From: Clostridium beijerinckii HUN142
Lineage (GTDB): Bacteria; Bacillota; Clostridia; Clostridiales; Clostridiaceae
Assembly (NCBI RefSeq): GCF_000621745.1
Contig: NZ_JHXK01000010.1
Location: forward strand, 62,001 to 126,000
Direction of reading: 5' to 3'
Length of the DNA stretch: 64,000 nucleotides
Of this stretch, positions 45,601-52,365 are shown one piece after another. The notes beneath the pieces are model-generated. The model saw only the letters and a list, made by a program, of their open reading frames with translations, was not told the origin of the DNA and searched no databases. Every line of letters starts with the position of its first letter. Positions within the stretch are counted from its first letter, which is position 1. The translations under genes and the position numbers were made by a program.

Positions 45601-46880
45601 TTCAAGGCGTTTGGTCTACTAATGTTGGATCAGGCTGCAGTGTTACACCAAAGTTAGATACAAATAATAAAAATAGTGGCGATTATGGACTTGCGTTTAA
45701 TTATAAGATTGCTCCAAACGGATGGACTGGTATTACACAATCATTAGATGCGGATTGGTCTGGTTGCGATGCATTACAAATTTGGGTTAAGCCAGATGGC
45801 AAAGGTCAAAAACTCGTTATACAACTTACATCAAACGGTGAAGATTTTGAAGTTTGGATGCCGGATTTTGCAGCAACAACTGAAGCTAAACTTCTAACTA
45901 TACCTTTTAGCCAATTTAAAGGAAAAAACAATGGAACATTTGACCAAGCTCATATAGAGAAGATGGGAATATGGTGCAATACAATTGGAACAGATACTGT
46001 TAACTCAGTAATGTATTTTGATGATATTAAAGGGGTAAGTTCTTCAAATTCAGGTAGCAATAATACTGGTGGAGAACAAACAGGAGGAAATACAAATGCA
46101 GGAGGATCAACAGGTGGAACAGCTGAAGTAGTAATGCCTTCAAGAGTTGCAATTAATGGAACTGAAAGGGTTGGTGGAACTCTAACTGCTGAATTATTAA
46201 AGGCAGATTCTACAGAGTTTGTTCCATCTCAAGGTGTAACATATGCTTGGTATAGGTTATTTAATAAAGATGATAGTATCACTAACGGTGCATTAGTGGG
46301 AACTGATAAAACTTATAGGTTAATTGGCAGTGATAAAGGATATTATATTAAATTATTAGTTACTTATAATGGTAAGATATTTGAAAGTACTACGTCTTCT
46401 ATTGCGAGAAATTCATCAAGTAGTAGTTCAAGTACATCATCAAATAGTAGTTCATCGAACAGTGGGTCAACTACAACAACGAGCACAACAACTGAAAATT
46501 CAGTTACAACAGGTGTAACTACAGCAATTTTAAACACAAGTGCTGATGGGACTGTAAAATTGCTCGATAGCAATGGACAACCTAAAACGGGTTGGCAACA
46601 AATAAATGGTACTTGGTATTTAGCTAATGAAACTGGTACAGCGCAAACGGGCTGGCAACAAGTAAAGGGGAATTGGTATTTGCTAGCTAAAACTGGTGCA
46701 ATGCAAACAGGCTGGCAGCTAGTAAATGGTAAGTGGTACTTATTGGCTTCATTTGGCCAAATGCAAATAGGTTGGCAGAAAGTAGATGATAAATGGTACT
46801 ATTTATATAGTGATGGATTTATGGCTAGTGATACAGTTATTGACGGTTATACAGTAGATGCAAGTGGTGCTTGGGTATAA
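42684..46880 (+). CDS. Cell-surface multimodular GH26 beta-mannanase
   Basis: Extracellular endo-mannanase of 1398 residues. Order: signal peptide (1-27, ...PVSA); Ser/Thr-rich stretch; two carbohydrate-binding-like beta-sandwiches (about 95-265 and 275-450), each ending in a FIDN/YIDNIK strand; GH26 catalytic domain (about 464-860) with acid/base Glu649 (RPFHENNGSWFWWG) and nucleophile Glu760 (AVSEVGLR); an Ig-like segment; a third binding-like module (about 958-1125); a Gly/Ser linker; another Ig-like domain; a Ser/Thr linker; and four or more GWQ-type cell-wall-binding repeats (about 1295-1398). AGGAGGA precedes ATG 42684; the open frame back to 42663 is not coding. It is held on the wall and should feed oligomers to the nearby SBP. 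Confidence 0.93.
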   Translation: MKTKKIKKLLATVMVISTSTTILPVSAIGIAENNNATVLENSTGISSTTVTMEGGSNDATNLNSSTSSAAVTAATNETNTVAALSEISTTPSAVYYNGFEDGKLPDQVNWKADISSVAIEDINGNNALGFNANYDGVSTWNSETCLDFIAKSSEKIKAGSEIQFDIIIPQTNANFTGEIHLESTLQDSNWKDAGIGSGSVDSTGFKNESAVNGYIRKTVSIKTDKDTVGLSNFYIKIVGNQCNYNGKLFIDNIKIVNNQASGDTAPLPSVSDLKWNFDNSENDSDGWFYGGAYDYHGSSDNVVNYDNTTIGSGALKLSLDYSKDSASGWSEFKINKDLGAATSFKGYNILTYDFIYNPSKMTTGGFQTKLFITDSLNTYGSIDLNNSVDVGNTGLKKVQVTLKFTSKDVDASSITIGIIGASTNYNGDIYIDNIKLSQEQVADKYVEKTTTTTTQNIIDVSDLMPSKVKLVDSSATSKTANLYSYLTGVGKSDYVLYGHQNDTHHKAGNGPTNSDTKDITSSISAIVGIDALSLTGSELSLTDEEKAAGKDLISKAADLSIEASNEGGIITLSAHMPNFELVKEKGKDKNGNYDYSGYTPGTTTGNIVSRIMPGGDLNDVYVGYLDMLATYAHKLENAGVPVIFRPFHENNGSWFWWGKAYCDEEAYKNMYRYTVEYLRDTDKVHNFLYVYSPNGPFENEEDYLSRYPGDEFVDILAFDYYDDNPTEDASTDPWMASFKDTISLVQNIAKNKGKLSAVSEVGLRNNENNGFMALSGNADKDWFKHVADIISSSDMPYYMTWANFGETDGFFAPYMVSDTKGHEMINNFINYYNEDKSIFADGVEDYSSSAITKESAYSYGFITGPVSSSRILEPTIVTASVKEYDGQVKFVLKNKAGDAIETLNATKDENGIYSAAISQTILDKIGQAVGSIDLYSDDNKLDTIKAIFNIKEAEKDPKLVDNFESYSGEDALLQGVWSTNVGSGCSVTPKLDTNNKNSGDYGLAFNYKIAPNGWTGITQSLDADWSGCDALQIWVKPDGKGQKLVIQLTSNGEDFEVWMPDFAATTEAKLLTIPFSQFKGKNNGTFDQAHIEKMGIWCNTIGTDTVNSVMYFDDIKGVSSSNSGSNNTGGEQTGGNTNAGGSTGGTAEVVMPSRVAINGTERVGGTLTAELLKADSTEFVPSQGVTYAWYRLFNKDDSITNGALVGTDKTYRLIGSDKGYYIKLLVTYNGKIFESTTSSIARNSSSSSSSTSSNSSSSNSGSTTTTSTTTENSVTTGVTTAILNTSADGTVKLLDSNGQPKTGWQQINGTWYLANETGTAQTGWQQVKGNWYLLAKTGAMQTGWQLVNGKWYLLASFGQMQIGWQKVDDKWYYLYSDGFMASDTVIDGYTVDASGAWV

Positions 46881-46922
46881 TGAAATATAAAAATTAAAGT
46901 AGCGAGTTTAGAACATGTTTTT

Positions 46923-46966
46923 AAGAGAAAGTTTAGATGAAGGAATCATTTGACTTTCTCTTTTTA
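46923..46966 (+). terminator. Terminator of the GH26 gene
   Basis: AAGAGAAAGT (46923-46932) with ACTTTCTCTT (46953-46962), 10 bp, then TTT. Confidence 0.85.
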
Positions 46967-47111
46967 TATGTTAATTTTCGATTCTGTAAATTGATTTACG
47001 AGACTATATCAGAAGATTGTTGGCTAGTGAAAAATAAGTCAGCAGTAATAGATGCATATATGATAATGGATAAAGGGTTTAGTATCGAATATTGTTTTAT
47101 AATAAAAGGTT

Positions 47112-47202
47112 CAGTGTTTGAAAAAATGAAACACCAGATATTATTTTTTCAAACACTATAAATATTTATATAAACACTGTATGCTTTGCTTAAACACTAC
47201 AT
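47112..47202 (+). promoter_or_regulatory. AAACACT repeat array upstream of the PTS operon
   Basis: Direct copies TCAAACACTATA (47149-), ATAAACACTGTA (47170-) and TTAAACACTACA (47190-) are about 20-21 bp apart, on the same face of the helix. An inverted copy CAGTGTTTGA (47112-47121) and a partial one lie upstream, and another inverted copy TAGTGTTTGG is at 47351. They lie 155-245 bp before a predicted sigma-54 promoter, the place of enhancer sites. The region 46967-47111 holds no convincing gene. Confidence 0.7.
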
Positions 47203-47356
47203 ATATTGATAAATATTGTGTGCTTGGAAAATAAAATATATAATCTTTTTAAAATAAATGTATATACTTATAATATATAATATTCATTCATTTTGTTTTA
47301 TAAATATATATAAGTTTGGGGATGAAAATTATAAAAACTTATATCATTAATAGTGT

Positions 47357-47374
47357 TTGGCATATTTATTGCTC
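47357..47374 (+). promoter_or_regulatory. Predicted sigma-54 (-24/-12) promoter of the PTS operon
   Basis: TTGGCATATTTATTGCTC fits the sigma-54 consensus TGGCAC-N5-TTGCW with the obligatory GG-N10-GC (GG 47359-47360, GC 47371-47372). It lies 45 nt before the IIA start. Sigma-54 control is established for several clostridial PTS operons, including cellobiose types. Confidence 0.75.
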
Positions 47375-47418
47375 TATATAATTGCATAAAAAATAACACG
47401 CAAATTGGAGGAGTAAAA

Positions 47419-47742
47419 ATGGATCAACTAGAAATGGCAATAATGAATATTATAATTAATGCAGGAGATTGTAAAAATCATGCTTATATGGCGCTAGGAA
47501 TGGCAAATGAAGGTAAGTATGAAGAAGCTGAAAAAGAGATGGGTTTGGCTAATGATGCTTTAGCTAAGGCACACGATGCACAAACAGAAATGCTTCAGAA
47601 AGAAGCCGCAGGTGAAAAAATAGAATTATCAGTTTTGTTTGTTCATGCACAAGATCATTTAATGACAGCTATATCTGAGAAAACTTTAATAGAACAAATT
47701 ATAGAATTAAGAAAAGTTGTAAATACTTTACTTAATAAATAA
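47419..47742 (+). CDS. PTS lactose/cellobiose-family IIA component
   Basis: Phosphocarrier of 107 residues that takes phosphate from HPr and passes it to IIB. It is all-helical (a trimer in relatives). The active-site segment LFVHAQDHLM carries phospho-His76 with Asp79 at +3, as in LacF/ChbA. The frame opens at 47353, but TTGGAGGAG before ATG 47419 fixes the start. First gene of IIA-IIB-IIC. The order differs from B. subtilis gmuB-gmuA-gmuC. Substrate is probably cellobiose, mannobiose or glucomannan oligomers, from context. Confidence 0.93.
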   Translation: MDQLEMAIMNIIINAGDCKNHAYMALGMANEGKYEEAEKEMGLANDALAKAHDAQTEMLQKEAAGEKIELSVLFVHAQDHLMTAISEKTLIEQIIELRKVVNTLLNK

Positions 47743-47846
47743 ATATATTATTTGCTTATCAACATATTACTAGTGCGTTGATGTAAACGTACTTAAGTAT
47801 TTAATACATTATTTTATTTATAGAAAGATTTTAAGGAGGAACAATT

Positions 47847-48155
47847 ATGATTACAATTAAATTATTCTGCGCATCAGGGATGTCAACAAGTGTTTTAGTT
47901 AATAAGATGAAGGAAGCAGCTAAGGCTAAGGGGATAGATGCAGAAATTATAGCATTCCCAGAATCACAAATGGATAGACATCTAGATAGCATGGATGTTG
48001 CACTTTTAGGACCACAAGTTGGATATACTTTAGGAAAAGCAAAAAGTCTTTGTGAACCAAAAGGAGTTCCAGTAGAAGTGATACCTATGGTTGATTATGG
48101 AATGATGAATGGAGCTAAAGTATTAGATTTAGCATTAAGTTTAATTAAGAAATAG
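47847..48155 (+). CDS. PTS lactose/cellobiose-family IIB component
   Basis: 102-residue cytoplasmic phosphotransfer protein with active-site Cys8 in LFCASGMSTS at the end of strand one. Family features LLGPQVGY and IPMVDYGMMNG are present. AAGGAGG precedes ATG. It accepts phosphate from the IIA at 47419 and gives it to the sugar bound by IIC. Confidence 0.94.
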   Translation: MITIKLFCASGMSTSVLVNKMKEAAKAKGIDAEIIAFPESQMDRHLDSMDVALLGPQVGYTLGKAKSLCEPKGVPVEVIPMVDYGMMNGAKVLDLALSLIKK

Positions 48156-48310
48156 TACTTTAAGCATATATATTGAATCTAGACGCTATAGTACTTAGAT
48201 AATATTAAGTTTAAAAACATTTAAAGTAATAAAAATTCAATAAGGCAATAATAGCAAATTTATATTTGTAATTATTTATATTATATTTTTAATTCAAAGG
48301 AGGAATAATT

Positions 48311-49636
48311 ATGTCATTTAATCAAACACTTAACGAAAAAATAGTTCCAGTAATTATGAAATTCGTTAATCTTAAAGGTGTCCAAGCGTTAAAAGATGGT
48401 ATGATGTTTACATTACCATTGAATATTATTGGATCTGTATTTTTATTAATTGCAGCTTTTCCATTAAAAGCATTTACAGATTTTATGACTTCAACTTTTG
48501 GTGCAGGTTGGAATGATCCATTATACAAAGTACAAGGATCAACAATGGGCATTATGGCATTGGTTGGAGTTATAGGAATGACTTACTCATACTGCAAGAA
48601 TGAGGGAGTAGAGCCGTTTTCACCATCAGTAATTGCTCTAAGTGTATTTGTTATAGTTACTAATAACTTTGTTACTTATCAGCCGACACCAGACGCGACT
48701 CCAGTTCAAGTGGGCGGTGCTATTCCTACATCTTGGACCGGTGGAGCAGGTATGATTACTGCAATTGTAGTTAGTTTGATTGTTTCATTTGTTTATTGCG
48801 CAATGATTAAGCGAAACATTACAATAAAAATGCCAGAGGGTGTTCCACAAGGTGTTGTTAATGCATTCTCAGCTTTAATTCCGGCTACTGTTATATTTAG
48901 TGGAGCTGCTGTTGTTTATGCATTATGCAAATTTGGATTCCAAACTTCTTTTGTAGAGATTATTTATAAAGTGGTTCAAACACCATTACAAGCAGCATCA
49001 GATTCATTACCTGGAGCTATGCTTATTGCATTTGCTGTTCCATTCTTATGGTTTTTTGGAATTCATGGAGGTATTACAGTAGGAGGAATGGTAGGCCCAT
49101 TATTAACTGCTAATACTGCATTCAATGCAGAATTACAAAAAGCGGGGACTTTAGACCTTGCTCATGGTGCTCATATAGTGACTCAACAATTCTATGATAG
49201 TTTTGTTAATTTAACAGGTAGTGGTCAAACATTGGGACTTACACTACTACTACTATTCCTTGCAAAATCGGCTCAATTTAAGCAATTAGGTAAGTTAGCG
49301 CTTACTCCAAATTTATTTAATATTAATGAACCAATATTATTTGGTATTCCAGTAGTAATGAATCCAATCATGGGTGTACCATTTATACTTGGTCCAGTAA
49401 TAAATGCAGTATTACTTTACTTCGCGATTGCATCAGGCTTACTAACACCAATGGGGGCAATATTAGTACCATGGACAGTTCCAACTGTAATTTCAGGATT
49501 TATTCTTGGTGGACCTAGTTACGCTTTAGCACAATTTGTATTCTTAATAGTTTCTACTGTAATTTACTTCCCATTTTTTAAGAAAGCAGATGCTATGGCT
49601 TATGCTGATGAATTAGCAGCTCAACAAGATCATTAA
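48311..49636 (+). CDS. PTS lactose/cellobiose-family IIC permease
   Basis: 441-residue membrane component that binds and moves the sugar. Many hydrophobic spans, with the family's ligand-site loop FFGIHGGITVGGMVGPLL and NINEPILFGIPVVMNPIMGVPF. AAGGAGGAATAATT precedes ATG. It forms a full phosphotransferase system with the IIA and IIB genes upstream. Imported disaccharide 6-phosphate would go to the GH1 enzyme at 60618 if that enzyme accepts phosphorylated substrate. Confidence 0.95.
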   Translation: MSFNQTLNEKIVPVIMKFVNLKGVQALKDGMMFTLPLNIIGSVFLLIAAFPLKAFTDFMTSTFGAGWNDPLYKVQGSTMGIMALVGVIGMTYSYCKNEGVEPFSPSVIALSVFVIVTNNFVTYQPTPDATPVQVGGAIPTSWTGGAGMITAIVVSLIVSFVYCAMIKRNITIKMPEGVPQGVVNAFSALIPATVIFSGAAVVYALCKFGFQTSFVEIIYKVVQTPLQAASDSLPGAMLIAFAVPFLWFFGIHGGITVGGMVGPLLTANTAFNAELQKAGTLDLAHGAHIVTQQFYDSFVNLTGSGQTLGLTLLLLFLAKSAQFKQLGKLALTPNLFNINEPILFGIPVVMNPIMGVPFILGPVINAVLLYFAIASGLLTPMGAILVPWTVPTVISGFILGGPSYALAQFVFLIVSTVIYFPFFKKADAMAYADELAAQQDH

Positions 49637-49659
49637 TAAAGCTTATAATCTCAATTAAA

Positions 49660-49711
49660 ATATCCCCTATAAGATAGATTATTTGATAAAAGTCTTTTTA
49701 TAGGGGGATAT
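49660..49711 (+). terminator. Hairpin after the PTS operon
   Basis: ATATCCCCTATAA (49660-49672) pairs with TTATAGGGGGATAT (49698-49711) with one bulged G. A weak T-run follows. Confidence 0.6.
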
Positions 49712-49763
49712 ATTATAATTTTAAATAATTTTTATTTATATAGTAGTAAAATAGTAATGACGA

Positions 49764-49800
49764 AGAATAGGTTGGTATTAATCAGCCTATTCTTTATTTA
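49764..49800 (+). terminator. Second terminator after the PTS operon
   Basis: AGAATAGGTTG (49764-49774) pairs with CAGCCTATTCT (49783-49793) with one G-U, followed by TTATTTATT. Confidence 0.75.
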
Positions 49801-50114
49801 TTGGTGAGATAAACAAGTACTAAATAAAAGTATAGACAGGAGTGCATGAAAGACATATATTATATATTAAGGGTAGAGTATATTTGTGCAGGTTGTATAA
49901 AAAATATATGGAATATGGTGGGGGTTTTTAGTGAAATGGTCAATAATTACTGATAAAGAAAGTTGTATAAGGAATAATAAGTTATAATAACAAATGCAAT
50001 GGAAAACCACCACATAATTCCCTTTAAGTCAAGAGCATGTGAGATATTTAAATATTTAAAAAATTAAATTATAAGTCTGCATAATAAGAAGAATTAGATA
50101 TGAAAGGAATAGTT
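49801..50114 (+). other. Leader region of the gntR gene
   Basis: No gene seen. GTTGTATAA occurs twice (49892-49900 and 49962-49970). An imperfect inverted repeat joins GGAATATGGTGGGGG (49910-49924) with CCACCACATAATTCC (50007-50021). These could be operator or RNA structure for the regulator gene. Confidence 0.35.
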
Positions 50115-50825
50115 ATGATAAAGTATCAGAAAATAGCATCCCAGATTAAAGAATATATATTGAGTGGCAAGTACAAGCCTAATGAACAATTACCGTTTGA
50201 AAAAGAACTATGCGAAAGATTTAATGCTAGTAGAATGACAGTGAAGAAAGCTCTAGATTTGTTAGTTGCAGAAGGATTGGTTGTAAAGAGAAGGGGATCG
50301 GGAAGTTTTATAAAGGACATAACCGAAGGAGAGATTCAAGAGATTATTCGAAAAAAACAGTTTTCGGGATTAACTAATACTAATTTAGGGCATGAGGTCA
50401 CAAGCAAAGTTTTAGATTTTAAGATTATTAATGCCGATGAGAAAATTGCAAGTACATTTAAGATAGATAACGGTGATTTTGTCTACTTCATACATAGAGT
50501 AAGGTATGTAGATGAGGCACCTATTGTAATAGAAAAAACTTATATGCCGTTATCAATTGCAGAGGGAATAAAAAAAGAAGATGTTAATGGGTCTATATAT
50601 AATTTTTTACAGAGAAAGCTAGGATTAAAGATTCAAAGTGCTCATTCGACGGTTAGGGTAAGTAAAGCAGATGAATTTGATAAAGAATATTTATTGTTAA
50701 TGGATGGAGATCCAATAGCAGAAGTGGAAAAGGTTGTATACTTAGAAAATGGAAGAGCGTTCGAGTACTCGTTTTCTAGACACAGATATGACAATTTTGA
50801 ATTTAAAGCTATAACAGTTATATAA
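50115..50825 (+). CDS. GntR-family (HutC/UTRA) regulator, GmuR-like
   Basis: 236 residues: an N-terminal winged helix (about 1-68, PFEKELCERFNASRMTVKKALDLLVAEGLVVKRRGSGSF) and a UTRA effector domain (about 85-235). ATG 50100 is in frame, but AAAGGA lies 6 nt before ATG 50115 and the family usually starts at MIKYQKIA. Its place between a lactose/cellobiose-class PTS and mannose-6-phosphate isomerase matches GmuR in the B. subtilis glucomannan operon. The effector is likely a phosphorylated sugar. The operator is not proven. Confidence 0.9.
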   Translation: MIKYQKIASQIKEYILSGKYKPNEQLPFEKELCERFNASRMTVKKALDLLVAEGLVVKRRGSGSFIKDITEGEIQEIIRKKQFSGLTNTNLGHEVTSKVLDFKIINADEKIASTFKIDNGDFVYFIHRVRYVDEAPIVIEKTYMPLSIAEGIKKEDVNGSIYNFLQRKLGLKIQSAHSTVRVSKADEFDKEYLLLMDGDPIAEVEKVVYLENGRAFEYSFSRHRYDNFEFKAITVI

Positions 50826-50849
50826 ATAAATTAATATATAAATAAATTA

Positions 50850-50892
50850 AAGGTGTTGCAGTAATATTATACATTATCGCAGCATCTTTTTC
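50850..50892 (+). terminator. Terminator of the gntR gene
   Basis: AAGGTGTTGC (50850-50859) pairs with GCAGCATCTT (50879-50888) with G-U pairs, then TTTTC. Confidence 0.8.
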
Positions 50893-51202
50893 GTCTAAGG
50901 AAGTATGTAAATTTTGGATATTGAAAGTGATTTATATAAATGCCTTAGTGGAAATTTAATACTAAATATGTAATTAAGAGAGAGTGTGCTGAGTCGCTGT
51001 ATTAATTGAATGGAGTTTCGAGAGAAGAGTCATAAGTTTATGTGAGTACATATAAGTTAATAAATTTTATCTTAAATGAATAAAGTATGCTTTTAACTGC
51101 AAAAGTATAGACAAGTTGCCGAAAAGAATATATATTTAAAGTGAGGTTTTTAATAATATATGATATGTTTTTTATATATCGAGTGAGGGAGTAGGAGGAA
51201 GT
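50893..51202 (+). other. Upstream region of manA
   Basis: 310 bp without a gene or clear repeat. No confident promoter by eye. Confidence 0.35.
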
Positions 51203-52138
51203 ATGTATCCAATAAGATTTGAAAATTTATACTACGAAAAAATATGGGGAGGAAGAGACCTAGAAACTTTTAGAGATAACCTTCCAGAGGGAAAAATCGG
51301 AGAAAGCTGGGATATAGCTTGTCATCCAAATGGAACAGGAATTGTAGCAAATGGTGAATTCAAGGGAATCAGATTTGATGAACTGATAAAAGAATACGGA
51401 ACTAGCATCGTTGGTGCTAAGGTAAGCCTAGAAAAGTTACCTTTACTAGTGAAATTAATTAATTCAAGAGAAAAACTTTCAGTACAAGTTCATCCTGGAG
51501 ATGAATATGCAGCTAAATATGAAGGTGATTATGGTAAGACAGAAGCATGGTATGTTGTAGATGCTAAACCAGATGCTAGTTTGATAGTTGGTACTAAAGG
51601 ATGTACAAAGGAAGAATTTGAAGCGGCAATAAAATCAGGAGAAGTTGAAAAATATTTAAATAAGATAGATGTAAAAAAAGGTGATTGCTTTTTAATAAAT
51701 AGTGGACTTATTCATGCTATATGTGAAGGTGTTATAATAGCTGAAATACAACAAAATAGTGATGTAACCTATAGAGTATATGATTACGGTAGACCAAGAG
51801 AAATACATGTAGAAAAAGCATTAGACGTGACAAACTTTGAACTTCAATGTGAAAATCTTAAAGGAGAAGAAATAGCATTTGATGGTTATAAAAAGAGTTT
51901 ACTATGCAAAAATGAATATTTTGGAATAGAAAAATTAACTATAGAAGAAACATTGCAAGATAGCAGTGATGAAGATAAATTTGACATCTTAACTTGTGTG
52001 GATGGAGAAGGAATAATAGAAGGAAATGGGTATTTAGAAAAGATAAAAATGGGAGATAGCTATTTAATACCTGCAGCACTTGGAAATTATGAAATAAAAG
52101 GAAAGCTTAAAGTTTTGAAAAGTTATCCTGTAGTTTAG
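51203..52138 (+). CDS. manA: Mannose-6-phosphate isomerase, class I
   Basis: Interconverts mannose 6-phosphate and fructose 6-phosphate, moving mannose into glycolysis. Zinc ligands are visible at His97 (QVHPGDEY), Glu114 (KTEAWYV) and His171 (NSGLIHAICEG). 311 residues is the short Firmicute form. AGGAGG precedes ATG. It would receive mannose 6-phosphate made by the ROK kinases or, after mutase action, from mannose 1-phosphate released by GH130. It corresponds to gmuF in the B. subtilis glucomannan operon. Confidence 0.94.
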   Translation: MYPIRFENLYYEKIWGGRDLETFRDNLPEGKIGESWDIACHPNGTGIVANGEFKGIRFDELIKEYGTSIVGAKVSLEKLPLLVKLINSREKLSVQVHPGDEYAAKYEGDYGKTEAWYVVDAKPDASLIVGTKGCTKEEFEAAIKSGEVEKYLNKIDVKKGDCFLINSGLIHAICEGVIIAEIQQNSDVTYRVYDYGRPREIHVEKALDVTNFELQCENLKGEEIAFDGYKKSLLCKNEYFGIEKLTIEETLQDSSDEDKFDILTCVDGEGIIEGNGYLEKIKMGDSYLIPAALGNYEIKGKLKVLKSYPVV

Positions 52139-52211
52139 GTGGTAATTATAAATTAATAAATAATTGCTATTAAACTATTTATATAAAAAATATTTAGTTT
52201 AAAATTAAAAC

Positions 52212-52255
52212 AAATATTCTGAAGAATATTACTATATATATTCTTCAGAATATTT
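52212..52255 (+). terminator. 18-bp hairpin after manA
   Basis: Perfect inverted repeat 52212-52229 / 52238-52255 (core ATTCTGAAGAAT) with an 8-nt loop. A-residues follow, so it is a weak terminator or RNA-stability element. Confidence 0.65.
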
Positions 52256-52309
52256 AAAAAAGTAAACCAACTTCAAATGATTGTTTAAGTGAATTTTAGC
52301 ACTATCTAC

Positions 52310-52324
52310 AGTGTACTAAACACT
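52310..52324 (+). promoter_or_regulatory. AGTGT-N5-ACACT palindrome before the second alpha-galactosidase gene
   Basis: AGTGTACTAAACACT contains the same AAACACT core as the array at 47112-47202, now as an inverted repeat, 42 bp before the start codon. It suggests a shared regulator with the PTS operon. Confidence 0.5.
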
Positions 52325-52365
52325 AAAGTATTATTTTGTAAATACTTAAGAAGGAGAAAGATAAG

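Noticed and set aside
46937..47161. 74-codon plus-strand ORF between the GH26 gene and the PTS operon
   Set aside because: Its ATG lies in the loop of the GH26 terminator, it has no ribosome site or family resemblance, and its end overlaps the AAACACT repeats.
47779..47796. Possible catabolite (cre) site around TGTAAACGTACTTA
   Set aside because: It misses key positions of the cre consensus in the right half and lies between IIA and IIB genes.
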